From assembly GCA_903844155.1 (NCBI GenBank), contig CAIMSU010000027.1, positions 1 through 36,872 on the forward strand: 36,872 nt of DNA, given 5' to 3'. The stretch is from an uncultured Pseudomonadota bacterium (GTDB lineage Bacteria; Myxococcota_A; UBA796; SXON01). The stretch's first letter is position 1. Every line of letters starts with the position of its first letter. The position numbers and the translations under genes are program-made. Of this stretch, positions 6,708-15,402 are shown one piece after another. The notes under the pieces are model-generated. The model ran no database searches. It was not told the DNA's origin and saw only the letters and a list, made by a program, of their open reading frames with translations.

Positions 6708-6901
6708 GTGTCCCCCCGCCGTGTCCCCCCGGACTGACCGGATCGAAAAAGTTGGTCGAGGTGGCGGGATTTGAACCCACGACCACTTGCACCCCAAGGA
6801 AGAACGCAAGCGGGCGAACCTGCCCTTTTCGTAAGTCTCGGTTTTCAGCCGATGTGCGCCGGATCGGGGTGACACAGAACCCGTGTCCCCCTGTGTCCCC
6901 C
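6708..6901. other. attP region: tRNA-Pro(GGG) 3' half with flanking arm repeats
   Basis: The core 6753-6802 is, on the minus strand, the 3' half of a tRNA. It has anticodon loop TTGGGGT (anticodon GGG), 3' anticodon stem GCAAG, a T-arm with loop TTCAAAT, acceptor strand CACCTCG, discriminator A and CCA. The 5' half is missing, as in an attP that restores a host tRNA-Pro gene on integration. Two GTGTCCCCC direct repeats lie on each side (6708-6717 and 6721-6730; 6883-6891 and 6893-6901), all in the same orientation. They are good candidates for arm-type integrase binding sites. The region lies directly after the integrase stop. The exact crossover segment cannot be fixed without the host attB. 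Confidence 0.85.
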
Positions 6902-6943
6902 TACGTGGAACGCCGCGAGTTGTCCGGCTGGCCAAAAACGCAA

Positions 6944-6975
6944 AGCGCCCGCCAGCCTCACGACTGACGGGCGCT
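6944..6975 (-). terminator. Rho-independent terminator of the late operon
   Basis: Hairpin with 12-bp arms, AGCGCCCGCCAG (6944-6955) and CTGACGGGCGCT (6964-6975), with one G-T pair and an 8-nt loop. On the minus strand it is followed by TTTGCGTTTTTGG. It lies 13 bases beyond the stop of the last late gene (6989). Confidence 0.8.
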
Positions 6976-6988
6976 CGGCCGACCCCGA

Positions 6989-7336
6989 TCAGGTCGTGGC
7001 GGACTGCGGACGGCCGAACAGCTTGGCGAAGAACCCCGCGCCCGGCTTCGTCGCGACCGCGGTGGCCGGCTGGCGACCCTTGGCCTTGGCGATGGCGTGG
7101 TCGGCGACCCAGCCGACGATCTTCGCCTCGATGACGCCGTCCTCGGCCTCCAGGAAGGTGCCGACGACACCGGGGAGGATGGTGTTGAAGTCGACGGCGT
7201 CGTCGAGGATGTGGGGGATGGCCGTGACCAGCTCGTCGCGAGTGGCCTTGCCGAGCACGACGTCCTCGGCGAGGGGGACGATCTCGTTCCAGGGGATCGA
7301 GGCGATGAGGATGGGGATGAAGGTGAGGAGGGACAT
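6989..7336 (-). CDS. Hypothetical 115-aa protein, last late gene
   Basis: Starts MSLLTFIPILIASIPWNEIVPL at ATG 7336, preceded by GGAG in GGAGTCTCTCCC. The N-terminal 20 residues are hydrophobic and could insert in a membrane or form an amphipathic helix. The rest is mixed helical, with ETDG-type acidic segments and a Lys/Pro/Gly-rich end (TKPGAGFFAKLFGRP). It is the last gene of the late operon, after endolysin and before the terminator, a place where lysis accessory or small virion genes often lie. No family was recognised, so a lysis role would be a guess. Confidence 0.7.
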   Translation of the reverse strand: MSLLTFIPILIASIPWNEIVPLAEDVVLGKATRDELVTAIPHILDDAVDFNTILPGVVGTFLEAEDGVIEAKIVGWVADHAIAKAKGRQPATAVATKPGAGFFAKLFGRPQSATT

Positions 7337-7391
7337 GGGAGAGACTCCAGAGTCAGGGTGCCCGCGGGGACCGCACGGGCGCGGGTAGAAA

Positions 7392-7907
7392 TCAGAGGCC
7401 GCAGAACGTGCGGAGGCGGGCGAGGCGGTTCAGCCAACCGGGGAGAAACTTGGCTTGGTTGCCGACCCCGATGGCGCGGAGGAAGGCCTCGCGCTCGCTG
7501 ATGCAGTTGGCGGCCGTGAGCGCGGGCGCGCAGCTCGACGCAGCGGCCAGCGTGCCGGCGCCGATGATCCCGTCGGCTGGGACGAGGAGGGCGGTCTGCA
7601 TCCACTTCGCCGAGCGAGGCGGCCCGGAGTTCACGGCGGCGTCGAAGACGGCCGCATCGAGCGGCGTCGGCAACCGGTCACAGCAGCAGGCCTGCCAGTA
7701 GCCATGCTCGTAGATCGCCTCGACGTCGGCCATCGGGATGGCGGCGACATCGGCGGTGGGGCGGCCGTGCGCGTTCAGCCAGGCCGAGTAGGTCGCCTGC
7801 GTGATCCCGTGGTTCGTTCGCCCACCGTGGTCGGCCGGGTCGTCGACGAAGCCGCCCTCGAACTGGAGGACGAGGGCGAGGCAGGTCTGGAAGCGGGTGG
7901 GGTTCAT
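7392..7907 (-). CDS. Endolysin, glycoside hydrolase family 108 (lysozyme-like muramidase)
   Basis: 171 aa. Its N-terminus matches the GH108 signature: VLQFEGGFVDDPADHGGRTN followed by HGITQATY, with E17 of the EGG motif as the expected catalytic acid. The later ALDAAVFDAAVNSGPPRSAKW stretch fits the peptidoglycan-binding C-terminal half of these proteins (VNSGP.RA..LQ). GH108 enzymes cleave the glycan backbone of peptidoglycan for host lysis. No signal peptide or membrane anchor is visible, so export would need a holin; the membrane protein encoded just upstream is the candidate. The ATG overlaps the stop of that gene (ATGA). Length is typical for the family. Confidence 0.92.
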   Translation of the reverse strand: MNPTRFQTCLALVLQFEGGFVDDPADHGGRTNHGITQATYSAWLNAHGRPTADVAAIPMADVEAIYEHGYWQACCCDRLPTPLDAAVFDAAVNSGPPRSAKWMQTALLVPADGIIGAGTLAAASSCAPALTAANCISEREAFLRAIGVGNQAKFLPGWLNRLARLRTFCGL

Positions 7908-8410
7908 GGCGTCGGCCTTGCGTCCAGATCGGGCGCGATGAAGGAGAGGTGGGCTGGGTCGCCGTTGCCCCCAGTTGCGTCCTTCGTCGGGGCCGGGTCA
8001 GCGGAAGGGGGCGGCGCTGAAACGTGCGCTGGCGAAGCGGGTGGCAGGCTGGTCCCTGCGGCGGCCCCGGTCACGAACGTCGGGATCGTGACCTGGGGTG
8101 GGATGACCCCAGTGACCTTCTGGTAGATGGCGCCTGACCACTGCAGCGCGATCTGCGACAGGATGATCGCCGCCCCGAGCTGCACGGCCTTGGGGAGCTT
8201 CTCGAACCAGTCGAAGGCGCGGCCGACGACGCCCTCGCTGTCCCGCCGGCCCTTGATCTCCGTGCGGAGGCTCCGGATCTCGCGGACTATGCGCGCGAGA
8301 CCCCACGCCTGCATCTGGATGCCGTACTCGACGTCGGCAGAGAGCCCGGCTGGCATCGGGGGCTGGGGTTCGAGATCGTCGGAGAGGGGGATGGTGTCGG
8401 CAGGGGGCAT
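7904..8410 (-). CDS. Putative holin-like membrane protein
   Basis: 168 aa from ATG 8410, preceded by AGGAG at good spacing. Residues about 1-60 are soluble and helical (AWGLARIVREIRSLRTEIKG). A hydrophobic segment follows (AVQLGAAIILSQIALQWSGA, around residues 75-95), then a long Pro/Ala/Ser-rich tail that looks disordered. One clear membrane span plus its position directly upstream of the endolysin suggests a lysis role, such as a one-span holin or a spanin-like partner. The topology is unlike the classical small holins, and the 80-residue Pro-rich tail could instead cross the periplasm. Family not recognised. Confidence 0.55.
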   Translation of the reverse strand: MPPADTIPLSDDLEPQPPMPAGLSADVEYGIQMQAWGLARIVREIRSLRTEIKGRRDSEGVVGRAFDWFEKLPKAVQLGAAIILSQIALQWSGAIYQKVTGVIPPQVTIPTFVTGAAAGTSLPPASPAHVSAPPPSADPAPTKDATGGNGDPAHLSFIAPDLDARPTP

Positions 8411-8538
8411 CAGGGCTCCTGTGGGGGTTTGGGGTGGCGTGCACGCCAGCGGAGGATGACGAAATCGGCGGGCGTGAGGACGCAGATGTCCCAGGCCAGC
8501 CAGGCGCAGACGTGGACCGTGGCGCGGAGGCGGCTCAT
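8410..8538 (-). CDS. 42-aa hydrophobic small protein
   Basis: The short frame begins MSRLRATVHVCAWLAWDICV and ends ...RARHPKPPQEP, with TGA at 8412-8410. Its ATG overlaps the stop of the upstream tail gene (ATGA), and its stop overlaps the start of the holin-like gene (TGATG). Such double coupling is the rule in this operon and argues for a real gene. A Trp-rich hydrophobic stretch of about 20 residues is flanked by basic residues, so it is probably a membrane peptide. Given its place before holin and endolysin, a lysis accessory role is possible. Confidence 0.55.
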   Translation of the reverse strand: MSRLRATVHVCAWLAWDICVLTPADFVILRWRARHPKPPQEP

Positions 8539-10223
8539 GCGAGCACGTCGCGCAGCGGGTTGAGGATGAACCAGACGAGGATCGCGAGCGACCCGTCGCC
8601 GGCGGTGACGACGTCGCGGACCTGGCCCATGCGGTCGATGCCGGTGTCGGCGTCGTAGCAGTAGACGGGAGCGCCCCGTTCAAGCCCCCGAAACTGATCG
8701 TCGCTCTCGGGGACGTCGAAGGTGACGGTGCCGATCGGGAGGCCTCGGACGCGAGCGAGGGTGTCGGCAGCGAGGTCCGCAGTCTGGTCCTCGTAGACGA
8801 CCCCCGTCTCGATGACGAGGTCCTCGCCGGAGAGCCCCCAGGCTGCGGCCGTCGTGAGCGTCGGGTGTGCCCTGGTGACGCCCGACGCGTCCGCGGTGGC
8901 GGCAGCCTGGCTGCCGTAGACCACGCTGGCCGTGTACGTGCTCTTCCGGACCGAGTAGGCGTAGCGGACGGTCACGGACCGCACGAGCTGCGACGTATCC
9001 CAGCCCAGCGGCGAACTCCGGACGACGTCAGGACGACGCGTGTCCAGCCGCGCTTCCGCGGCACTCTCGTCCAGGTCGAGGAGGAGCGGGACGATGAAGA
9101 CCCCATCCGCGCCGCCGGCGAGCGAGCAGGGCAGGATGGGGAGCAGCGCCTGCGTCACCCAGTCCCAGGGGCTGACGCGCTCCGCGATCACGGCGTCGAT
9201 GAGGAAGGGCGCCAGCGCCCGCTTCGCCTCGGCCATCCGCGCGTGGTCGACCAGCGCCCCGGAGAGTGCGAGGATGTAGTCGAGCACGCCACCGGCCTCG
9301 CGCAGCAGAACGCCGTCCACCGAAAGGCCGCCCGACGTCGCGTCAATGGTGTCCTGCCACGAGGCGTACACGGTCGGCTGTGTGTCGTCCTGGTTGTAGG
9401 ACGGATCGATCGACGAGCTGCCGATGCCGACCTCGCCGACACCGCCCGTGAAGGCGTAGGTCGCCGCGCCATCGTAGTCGAGGGACAAGGGGACGGCGTC
9501 GCTGCTCCAGAACCACGGGCACACGGCCACAGGCTGGCCGGCAGCATCGTAGACGTTGGCGACGTGCGCGATGATGCCCGAGGGGTCGGTGTCCGTGCAG
9601 AGCGTGACACGGGTCGCCGAGACATGGTGCCCAGCCAGGAGGAGGGAGACGTTCGTGAAGTCGGCACCGATGGTCGGGGCCAGGCGCTGGTCCACGCGGA
9701 GGGCCGCCTGACCCGAGACACCCCCCGACGACGTCCGACCCGGATGCCCGATGACCAGGGGATAGGCGAGACCGAGCGCCCCGTCGAGGAGCGTGCTCGT
9801 ATGTGCCCAGGTATCGGTGCTCACGACCAGGGAAGCCCCGGTGATCATCTCCGGATCCGTCCAGGCGTCCTGGGCGAGTGTCGCCGCCACGCCCGCCTGG
9901 GGGTGATCGATCTGGGGCGTCTGGAGAGCGCCCGTGACGACCCGCCGGCGGGTCTCGTACGTCGTGCCCTCGGTCCACCGGGCGAGCTCGCCCCGGGCAC
10001 GCAGGAACCCGAACGCGCTCACCTCGGGGAGGTAGAGCACGAGCTGCGCCTCGGGCTGGGTCGCCGACGGGGAGAGCAGCGAGAGGGACTCGGTGACCGG
10101 CGCGACCTCGACGCCGGCGGCGTAGTGCAGGACCGTGCCGTCCACCGCGACGACGTCGAGATCCACGTCGGACAACCTGTAAACGTTGCCATCGACGTCG
10201 AGGTCCAGCAGCCAGTGGGTCAT
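8535..10223 (-). CDS. Distal tail / baseplate-type virion protein
   Basis: 562 aa from ATG 10223 (MTHWLLDLDVDGNVYRLSDVD), which overlaps the stop of the upstream tail gene (TGATG). An in-frame upstream start at 10313 would run into that gene and encodes an Arg-rich artefact. The protein is beta-rich throughout with few charged helices. It has segments typical of phage baseplate or tail-tip components, such as RSVTVRYAYSVRKSTYTASV and GTVTFDVPESDDQF near the C-terminus, reminiscent of phage tail proteins that carry a repeated hub fold. The assignment rests mainly on its place downstream of tape measure and before lysis genes. No enzymatic motif was seen. Confidence 0.65.
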   Translation of the reverse strand: MTHWLLDLDVDGNVYRLSDVDLDVVAVDGTVLHYAAGVEVAPVTESLSLLSPSATQPEAQLVLYLPEVSAFGFLRARGELARWTEGTTYETRRRVVTGALQTPQIDHPQAGVAATLAQDAWTDPEMITGASLVVSTDTWAHTSTLLDGALGLAYPLVIGHPGRTSSGGVSGQAALRVDQRLAPTIGADFTNVSLLLAGHHVSATRVTLCTDTDPSGIIAHVANVYDAAGQPVAVCPWFWSSDAVPLSLDYDGAATYAFTGGVGEVGIGSSSIDPSYNQDDTQPTVYASWQDTIDATSGGLSVDGVLLREAGGVLDYILALSGALVDHARMAEAKRALAPFLIDAVIAERVSPWDWVTQALLPILPCSLAGGADGVFIVPLLLDLDESAAEARLDTRRPDVVRSSPLGWDTSQLVRSVTVRYAYSVRKSTYTASVVYGSQAAATADASGVTRAHPTLTTAAAWGLSGEDLVIETGVVYEDQTADLAADTLARVRGLPIGTVTFDVPESDDQFRGLERGAPVYCYDADTGIDRMGQVRDVVTAGDGSLAILVWFILNPLRDVLA

Positions 10224-13200
10224 CACAGCTCCTGCTCGAAGCGGAGGACGCCGCCGCGGGTGACCTCGCCAGGGTCGGCGAACTCTTCGCCGAGGACGTT
10301 GTCCCGCCGCCACAGCTCCGTCATCGCGCGGCCGTAGAGCAGTGCCGCCGGGTCGATCACGCGGATGGGGGCGCCAGCAGTGGGCGCGCTCCCCTGCGTT
10401 GGGGCGCGCATGCAGAGCACCGCCGGCGACGCCGAGCCGCCGAGCTCACCGAGGAGCCCGGCGATCTGGGGCAGCGTGCCGAGGACGTCGCCGTGCGCGG
10501 CGCCGCCCGTGTAGATCGAGACGTAGTTCGGCGCTGCCGCGGAGTAGAGCCCGAGCTCGTCGACGCCGTCCCCCCACGCGATCTCGACCGCACGGCGGAT
10601 CTCCGCGAGCTGACGCGCGCGCCGGGCGCCACCGAGGAGCGTCTTCAGGTCGACGGAGGACGCCACCTCGTCCGCACGCCCCCATCCGTACTCGATGCCG
10701 AGGCCCACCGCGCGCCCGACCATGGCGACGCCCGTCTCGTGGTAGCCGTCAGCAGTGACGTCGGCCGCGAGGCGCAGCGTGAGGGTGTCCGTGGCCTGCA
10801 TCAACGTCGTCAGGAACAAGCCCTGGGGTAGCCAAAGCTCGCCGGTGCCCGACGCCGGGTCCGCACCGTCGTAGCCGCTGATCTCCAGCTCGCAGTGCGG
10901 GAAGGTGCCAGCCACGTTCGGCCACATCCCACCGCGATTGTGGCGCACCTTCCTCCGAATCGCCCCGGAGAGCGCGAAGGTCGACCCGTCGAGGACGCCC
11001 TCGCGGGCGTACCAGGGGAGCGCCACGCCGGTGTGCGCCGAGTAGAGGAGATCCCGGCTCCGGACGAAGTCGAGGCCCGTGATCCCGAGGTCGATGTCCA
11101 TGACCTTCGTCGCCGCGCCGGCACCCCGGTACAAGCCCGCCGTCCGCCAGTTGCACCCGCCGAGGTAGAGCGCGACCAAGTCGCCGGCGCGCCAGCCGCC
11201 GTCGATCGTCCACGTGAGGTCCTGCTGGGTGCCGTCGTCCGTCGAGCGCCAGGTCCGTCGGGGAGAGGGCTGCTGGGTCGGGTCCACGGCAGAGGCGGGG
11301 TAGTCGTGCGACGTGGCATGGTTCCAGACCTCGCCCCGGAGCGCCGTGCCGCTCACCGCTGCGATCCGGAGGCCCTTCTCGATGTGCACCGGCGAGGCCC
11401 GCCCGCTGGCCTGTCGGCCCCGGGTAGGATCGGCGAGGCCATCGCCGCCGGCGACCCACACCCCACCGCTCACGCCCACCCAGCGCCAGCAGCTCGCGCC
11501 AGCGGCGGCGATGGCCTGACCCCACTGCACGAGCGAGGTCGCCGTCCCACCTCGAACCAACGTCGTCGAGCCTGTCACTGCCGTCCACTGACGGTCTGCC
11601 TTGGGTCCGAAGAAGGTGTAGTTGCCCGCGGGGCGGTAGTAGCAGCGAACGCGGCCCGTCGCGACGCCATAAGCGCTCGGCGCATCGACGCAGAGCAGGA
11701 ACGCCACACCGTTCTGCGGATCGGTCGTGGCTGTCGCCGCGGCGACGTAGGCCGCGGCCTCCTTGTCGTAGATCCGGAGGCCCGTGGTCGTGATCTCTAG
11801 CCGGACCGAGAAGTCGTGCGTCCCGTCGCTGATGCGGAGCTCGACTGTCGCCGTTCCCGAGTCAACGCGGACCTGCCCAGACATCAGGATGCCCGCGTTC
11901 GGCGCAGCGGCGATGCTGTAGCCGGCGGGGTTGTAAGTGATGTTCTCCCCGCCGCCGCACGTGAGCAGCAGCCCAGCCGAGCCGAGGATCGCCATGGGCG
12001 CGCCTGCCGTCGAGAGACCCCACCCGATGTTGTCGGGCTTCTCAAAACAGAGCCAGGAGAGGTCCCAGCCGCCCACGTCGCTCATCCGGGCCTCGGTGGC
12101 GTCGGAGGGGAGGCCGACGGTCGACCAGCCCCCGAGGTACGTCGCCATCAAGCTGTCGCCGTCGTTGGCAGTCACCGCCACTGCGCGAGAGAGCAGGACG
12201 ACCCGACCGCGCTCGGGGACCGCACAGATGTCGACCAGGTAGGACGTCGCGACGCCCCAGGAGTTGACACACAGCCCGTGCGCGTTCGCCGACGAGATGA
12301 ACGGCGGATCCCACGTCGCCCCGTCGTCGATGCTCCGGGTGATGATCACCTCGCGGAACGAGCCGCCGGCGACGTTGGCGTCCCGACCGTAGAGCCAGAC
12401 TGTGCCGTCGTCGTCCCCGACGATGGCCAGCTCCTCCTCGCCGCCGGCGCCGTCATCCCAGTCGGTGTGAGAGCCCGACCAGGCGTAGACGGCAGCGAGC
12501 GTCGAGAGCTTCGTCCTCGCGGTGCTCAAACGGGCGACATAGGGGCGTTGCCGTGCCGGATCTGGCGCGCCTGGCGCCTGGGTCGTGACGTATGCCCAGT
12601 AGCCAACGCCGGCGCAGCTCGTGACGTCGGATGCCCGATGGTTCGATGCGTCGATCGTGTCGATGAGGTCGAATGTCGCGCCCCCGTCGAGCGACGCGAG
12701 CTGGTAGAGCGAGCGCCCGTAGCCCCACACCACGAGGAGCAGCTCGGACCCGATGACGCACATCCGGATGCGCGTGAGGTCGGTGATCGTCTCGGCCAGG
12801 GGCGTGTCCAGGCACGTCGTCGAGCCGACGGTCCACGTGGCCCCGTCGTCGTCCGAGTACGCCATGTGGACCTGCGTCGTGCCGCTGTTGCCGGCCAGGT
12901 AGCAACAGATCAGCCGACCGCTCGACAGGACGGCGACGGCACCGCGGGAGTTGGCCCGGGTGGCTACCGTGGAGCTCGACCACTTCCCGGACGCGGCCTG
13001 ACGGAAGCAGGTGATCGCGGCGCTGGCGTCCGAGACAACGACGACGAGCAGCCCCGAGGCCAGACGACAGGCGTGGGGCGCGGCGTACTTGCCGCCACCG
13101 ACGTCGCGGTCGATGAACTCGAACTCGCTGATCGCCGTGGGGGGATCCCAGCTCCGGACGCTCTCGGCTGCGTGCCGCCAGCGCAGCTCGACCGCGCCCG

Positions 13201-13420
13201 GCCCACCCGAGCGGGCCACCGTGACCTCGATGGCGGCGAGGTCGCTGTCCAGCGTGCCGGACGCCGCGAAGATGGCCTGCGAGGCCTGCGCAGCGGCAAC
13301 GATGCCAGGGCGTGGCCCGGCCTCGGACGTCGCCGTCAGCCCAACGCCGCTCGTGGAGAGCAACGTGCGCCGATCCGGGACGACGAGGAGCCGTAGGGCG
13401 TCGCGGGCTACTTCCGCCAC
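10223..13420 (-). CDS. Large tail protein with sialidase-type Asp-box repeats (receptor-binding candidate)
   Basis: 1065 aa, the largest protein here. GTG start at 13420 preceded by GGAGG. Residues about 60-400 contain three Asp-box (BNR) motifs, S-x-D-x-G-x-T-W/F: SDDDGATW (about 188), SLDGGATF (about 243) and SIDDGATW (about 363). These mark a beta-propeller of the sialidase-like type. A likely jelly-roll segment follows (GTATVELRISDGTHDFSVRL). The C-terminal part resembles a tail protein with mixed beta structure. Asp-box propellers in phage tails usually bind or cleave host glycans, so this is the best candidate for the adsorption protein. Catalytic sialidase residues cannot be confirmed by eye. 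It overlaps tape measure by 13 bases. Confidence 0.75.
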   Translation of the reverse strand: MAEVARDALRLLVVPDRRTLLSTSGVGLTATSEAGPRPGIVAAAQASQAIFAASGTLDSDLAAIEVTVARSGGPGAVELRWRHAAESVRSWDPPTAISEFEFIDRDVGGGKYAAPHACRLASGLLVVVVSDASAAITCFRQAASGKWSSSTVATRANSRGAVAVLSSGRLICCYLAGNSGTTQVHMAYSDDDGATWTVGSTTCLDTPLAETITDLTRIRMCVIGSELLLVVWGYGRSLYQLASLDGGATFDLIDTIDASNHRASDVTSCAGVGYWAYVTTQAPGAPDPARQRPYVARLSTARTKLSTLAAVYAWSGSHTDWDDGAGGEEELAIVGDDDGTVWLYGRDANVAGGSFREVIITRSIDDGATWDPPFISSANAHGLCVNSWGVATSYLVDICAVPERGRVVLLSRAVAVTANDGDSLMATYLGGWSTVGLPSDATEARMSDVGGWDLSWLCFEKPDNIGWGLSTAGAPMAILGSAGLLLTCGGGENITYNPAGYSIAAAPNAGILMSGQVRVDSGTATVELRISDGTHDFSVRLEITTTGLRIYDKEAAAYVAAATATTDPQNGVAFLLCVDAPSAYGVATGRVRCYYRPAGNYTFFGPKADRQWTAVTGSTTLVRGGTATSLVQWGQAIAAAGASCWRWVGVSGGVWVAGGDGLADPTRGRQASGRASPVHIEKGLRIAAVSGTALRGEVWNHATSHDYPASAVDPTQQPSPRRTWRSTDDGTQQDLTWTIDGGWRAGDLVALYLGGCNWRTAGLYRGAGAATKVMDIDLGITGLDFVRSRDLLYSAHTGVALPWYAREGVLDGSTFALSGAIRRKVRHNRGGMWPNVAGTFPHCELEISGYDGADPASGTGELWLPQGLFLTTLMQATDTLTLRLAADVTADGYHETGVAMVGRAVGLGIEYGWGRADEVASSVDLKTLLGGARRARQLAEIRRAVEIAWGDGVDELGLYSAAAPNYVSIYTGGAAHGDVLGTLPQIAGLLGELGGSASPAVLCMRAPTQGSAPTAGAPIRVIDPAALLYGRAMTELWRRDNVLGEEFADPGEVTRGGVLRFEQEL
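13295..13307 (-). repeat. Dispersed near-palindrome GGCATCGTTGCC, copy 2
   Basis: GGCAACGATGCCA on the + strand, i.e. TGGCATCGTTGCC on the minus strand, inside the N-terminal coding region of the large tail protein. Confidence 0.75.
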
Positions 13421-15402
13421 AGGTCCCTCCGATGCCCGAACGGCGGGCCGCTCTGCTGGCCAGAGATCGCGCGCTGGAGCTGGCCACCGCGCTGGTAGAC
13501 CTCGGCGGTGACGCGGTCGACCACTTCATGCCGGAGGCGCATGCTGACGGCGACCATCGATGGCGCCTGGCTCATCCCCGCGTTGGCGCGTCGCCCCTGG
13601 TCGAAGGTCGAGACCCCCTGCTGGTTGATGACGAGCTCGCGCTTCAGCACGCGCGCGTTCATCTCGTCGGGGGCGAGGCCGCCGGCGTGGAAGGACGGCT
13701 TCTGAACGGCGATCGCGGCGACCTCGGCGGCACCGGTGGCGGCTGACGCGATGATGCTGGGGATGTTGTACGGGTATGGCGCCGAGGCGTTGGCCTGCGC
13801 GATCGCCACCGCAGCGAGCACCGTGGCGGAGGCGAGCTGGAGGGTGTGCATCGTCTTCCACTGCTTCTCGGCTGCCTTCCTCCCCTCCGCCGTGCTCGTT
13901 TTGTACGTGTGCGCGAACGAGTCGGAGAGGCTGTCCACCGCTTGGACCGTCGATGAGAGCGCGCCGAGCCAGGCGTCACGCTGCTTTGCGGCGGCTTCCT
14001 TGGCCTTCTTCAGCTCAGCTTCGGTGGCCTCGATGCGCTTCTTCGACCCCGCCTGGACGGCGTTGGTGATCCGGTCGTCGTAGTCGGTCCGGACCTCGGC
14101 GACCTCGCGGGCGATCTCCTCCTCGGATCGACCGGCCGCTTTCGCGGCTTCCGCGACCCGGAGCATCGCGTCCGCTTGCTCATTCGCCAGCTTCGCCGTC
14201 TCGGACAGGCGGAACTCGCCGGCGGCGGCGAGGATCCCGTCCGCCGTGTCACTGGCCGCGGCCATGGTCTTTGCGAGATCCAGCTCGGCCTTCTCGCGCT
14301 CCTTCTCGGCCTTCACGTCGTCCGCTGTCGCCTTCGCGTGGTCCTTCACCGCCGCGGTGGCGCGGATTTGCTCGTCGAGAAGCTTCTTCCCCGCGGCAGC
14401 CAGCGCGCCGGTGCTGTCGATGCTGCCGAGCATGGCGACATCGCTCGCGACAATGGCGTCACGCAGCCCGGCGTTGCTTGCGAACGCAGCCTTCAACGCC
14501 GGATCGTACTTGTGGCCGACGAGATCGGAGACATCGAGGTAGGCGCGCCCGACGGCCCGGAGCGCGTCGACCTCGGGCATGAACGCGTTGATGATCGAGT
14601 CCTGGACGACCTTGTCCATCTCAACGAAGAGGTCCTTCCCGGCGCTCCAGACCTCGAACATGCCCTCGGCTTTCAACCCGAGTCCCAGCGCGATGTCGGT
14701 GAGGTGCTCCAGTTCGGGCGCCGTCGACGAGCCCACGTTCACCGTAAGCCGATCCAGGATGGACGTCACGGCGTCGCCGCTGGCGGCGAGGCGGTCGAAA
14801 CTGGCGATCGCGGCGGGTGGAACTTCGGGGTAAAACGCGCTGTCGATGTACTTGAAGCCTTGCAGCTCCGTCAGTGCGTCATGCGCGGAGAGCCCGGCCT
14901 CGACCAGCCCGTAGCCGAGCGCGCCGATGGCGGCGACGGAGGCGATCGCTGCAGCGCCGAGCGCCGCGACGCCGAGCGCCACCGGAGCAGCCGCCGCGAG
15001 GGCCTCGACGCTCACGCCAAGGCCGCTGGCGACGCTGGTCGCCACCTTGCCGACGTTCGCGAACTTGCCGAGGTCCTTCACCGCACCGCCCAGCCCAGGC
15101 GCGACGACGCTCATTCCCGTGCCTACCTTCTTCAGGTTGCCCGCGAAAAAGCCAAGATCCTTGCCGGCAGCGCTCCACCCCTTCGTCCCGAGTGTTGCTG
15201 CTTCCGCGCTTGCCTTCCCGGCTGCGACCGCAGCCTTGGCGGCGTCCTTCGACGCCTTCTCCGCCGCCTTCAGGCTCTTGTTGATCTCGGACGCCACCAA
15301 TTTGGCGTCCTTGCCCGCGATGCCAGGCATGGTCGCCATCGTCTTCTCGAATTCCTCGAGACGCGCGACCACGCCGATGGCGATCTGGCTGTCGAGACCC
15401 AT
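13408..15402 (-). CDS. Tail tape measure protein
   Basis: 664 aa. The N-terminal part is Ala/Lys-rich and helical (KSLKAAEKASKDAAKAAVAA). Long hydrophobic Ala/Gly segments follow (VEALAAAAPVALGVAALGAA, about residues 130-165), then a coiled-coil section with repeated Lys/Glu (DDVKAEKEREKAELDLAKTM). The C-terminus carries a pattern often seen at the end of tape measure proteins: FHAGGLAPDEMNARVLKREL followed by VINQQGVSTF. The protein sets tail length and enters the host envelope at injection. At roughly 1.5 angstrom per residue the tail would be about 100 nm. Start ATG 15402 overlaps the upstream stop. Confidence 0.9.
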   Translation of the reverse strand: MGLDSQIAIGVVARLEEFEKTMATMPGIAGKDAKLVASEINKSLKAAEKASKDAAKAAVAAGKASAEAATLGTKGWSAAGKDLGFFAGNLKKVGTGMSVVAPGLGGAVKDLGKFANVGKVATSVASGLGVSVEALAAAAPVALGVAALGAAAIASVAAIGALGYGLVEAGLSAHDALTELQGFKYIDSAFYPEVPPAAIASFDRLAASGDAVTSILDRLTVNVGSSTAPELEHLTDIALGLGLKAEGMFEVWSAGKDLFVEMDKVVQDSIINAFMPEVDALRAVGRAYLDVSDLVGHKYDPALKAAFASNAGLRDAIVASDVAMLGSIDSTGALAAAGKKLLDEQIRATAAVKDHAKATADDVKAEKEREKAELDLAKTMAAASDTADGILAAAGEFRLSETAKLANEQADAMLRVAEAAKAAGRSEEEIAREVAEVRTDYDDRITNAVQAGSKKRIEATEAELKKAKEAAAKQRDAWLGALSSTVQAVDSLSDSFAHTYKTSTAEGRKAAEKQWKTMHTLQLASATVLAAVAIAQANASAPYPYNIPSIIASAATGAAEVAAIAVQKPSFHAGGLAPDEMNARVLKRELVINQQGVSTFDQGRRANAGMSQAPSMVAVSMRLRHEVVDRVTAEVYQRGGQLQRAISGQQSGPPFGHRRDLWRK

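Noticed and set aside
6753-6802. A complete tRNA-Pro gene
   Set aside because: Only the 3' half from the anticodon arm to CCA is present; no D-arm or 5' acceptor strand follows, so it is an attachment core.
6752-6967. A small + strand frame starting MVEVAGFEPTTTC
   Set aside because: This is the well-known translation artefact of a tRNA 3' end on the opposite strand, here the attP core.
7904-8683. A longer start for the holin-like gene at 8683
   Set aside because: The extra residues are Thr/Pro/Arg-rich and would run into the upstream tail gene, whereas ATG 8410 has AGGAG and the usual overlap.
11816-13396. A 526-residue + strand frame opposite the Asp-box tail protein
   Set aside because: Arg/Asp/Gly-rich composition and no ribosome site; the opposite strand has clear Asp boxes and overlaps its neighbours correctly.
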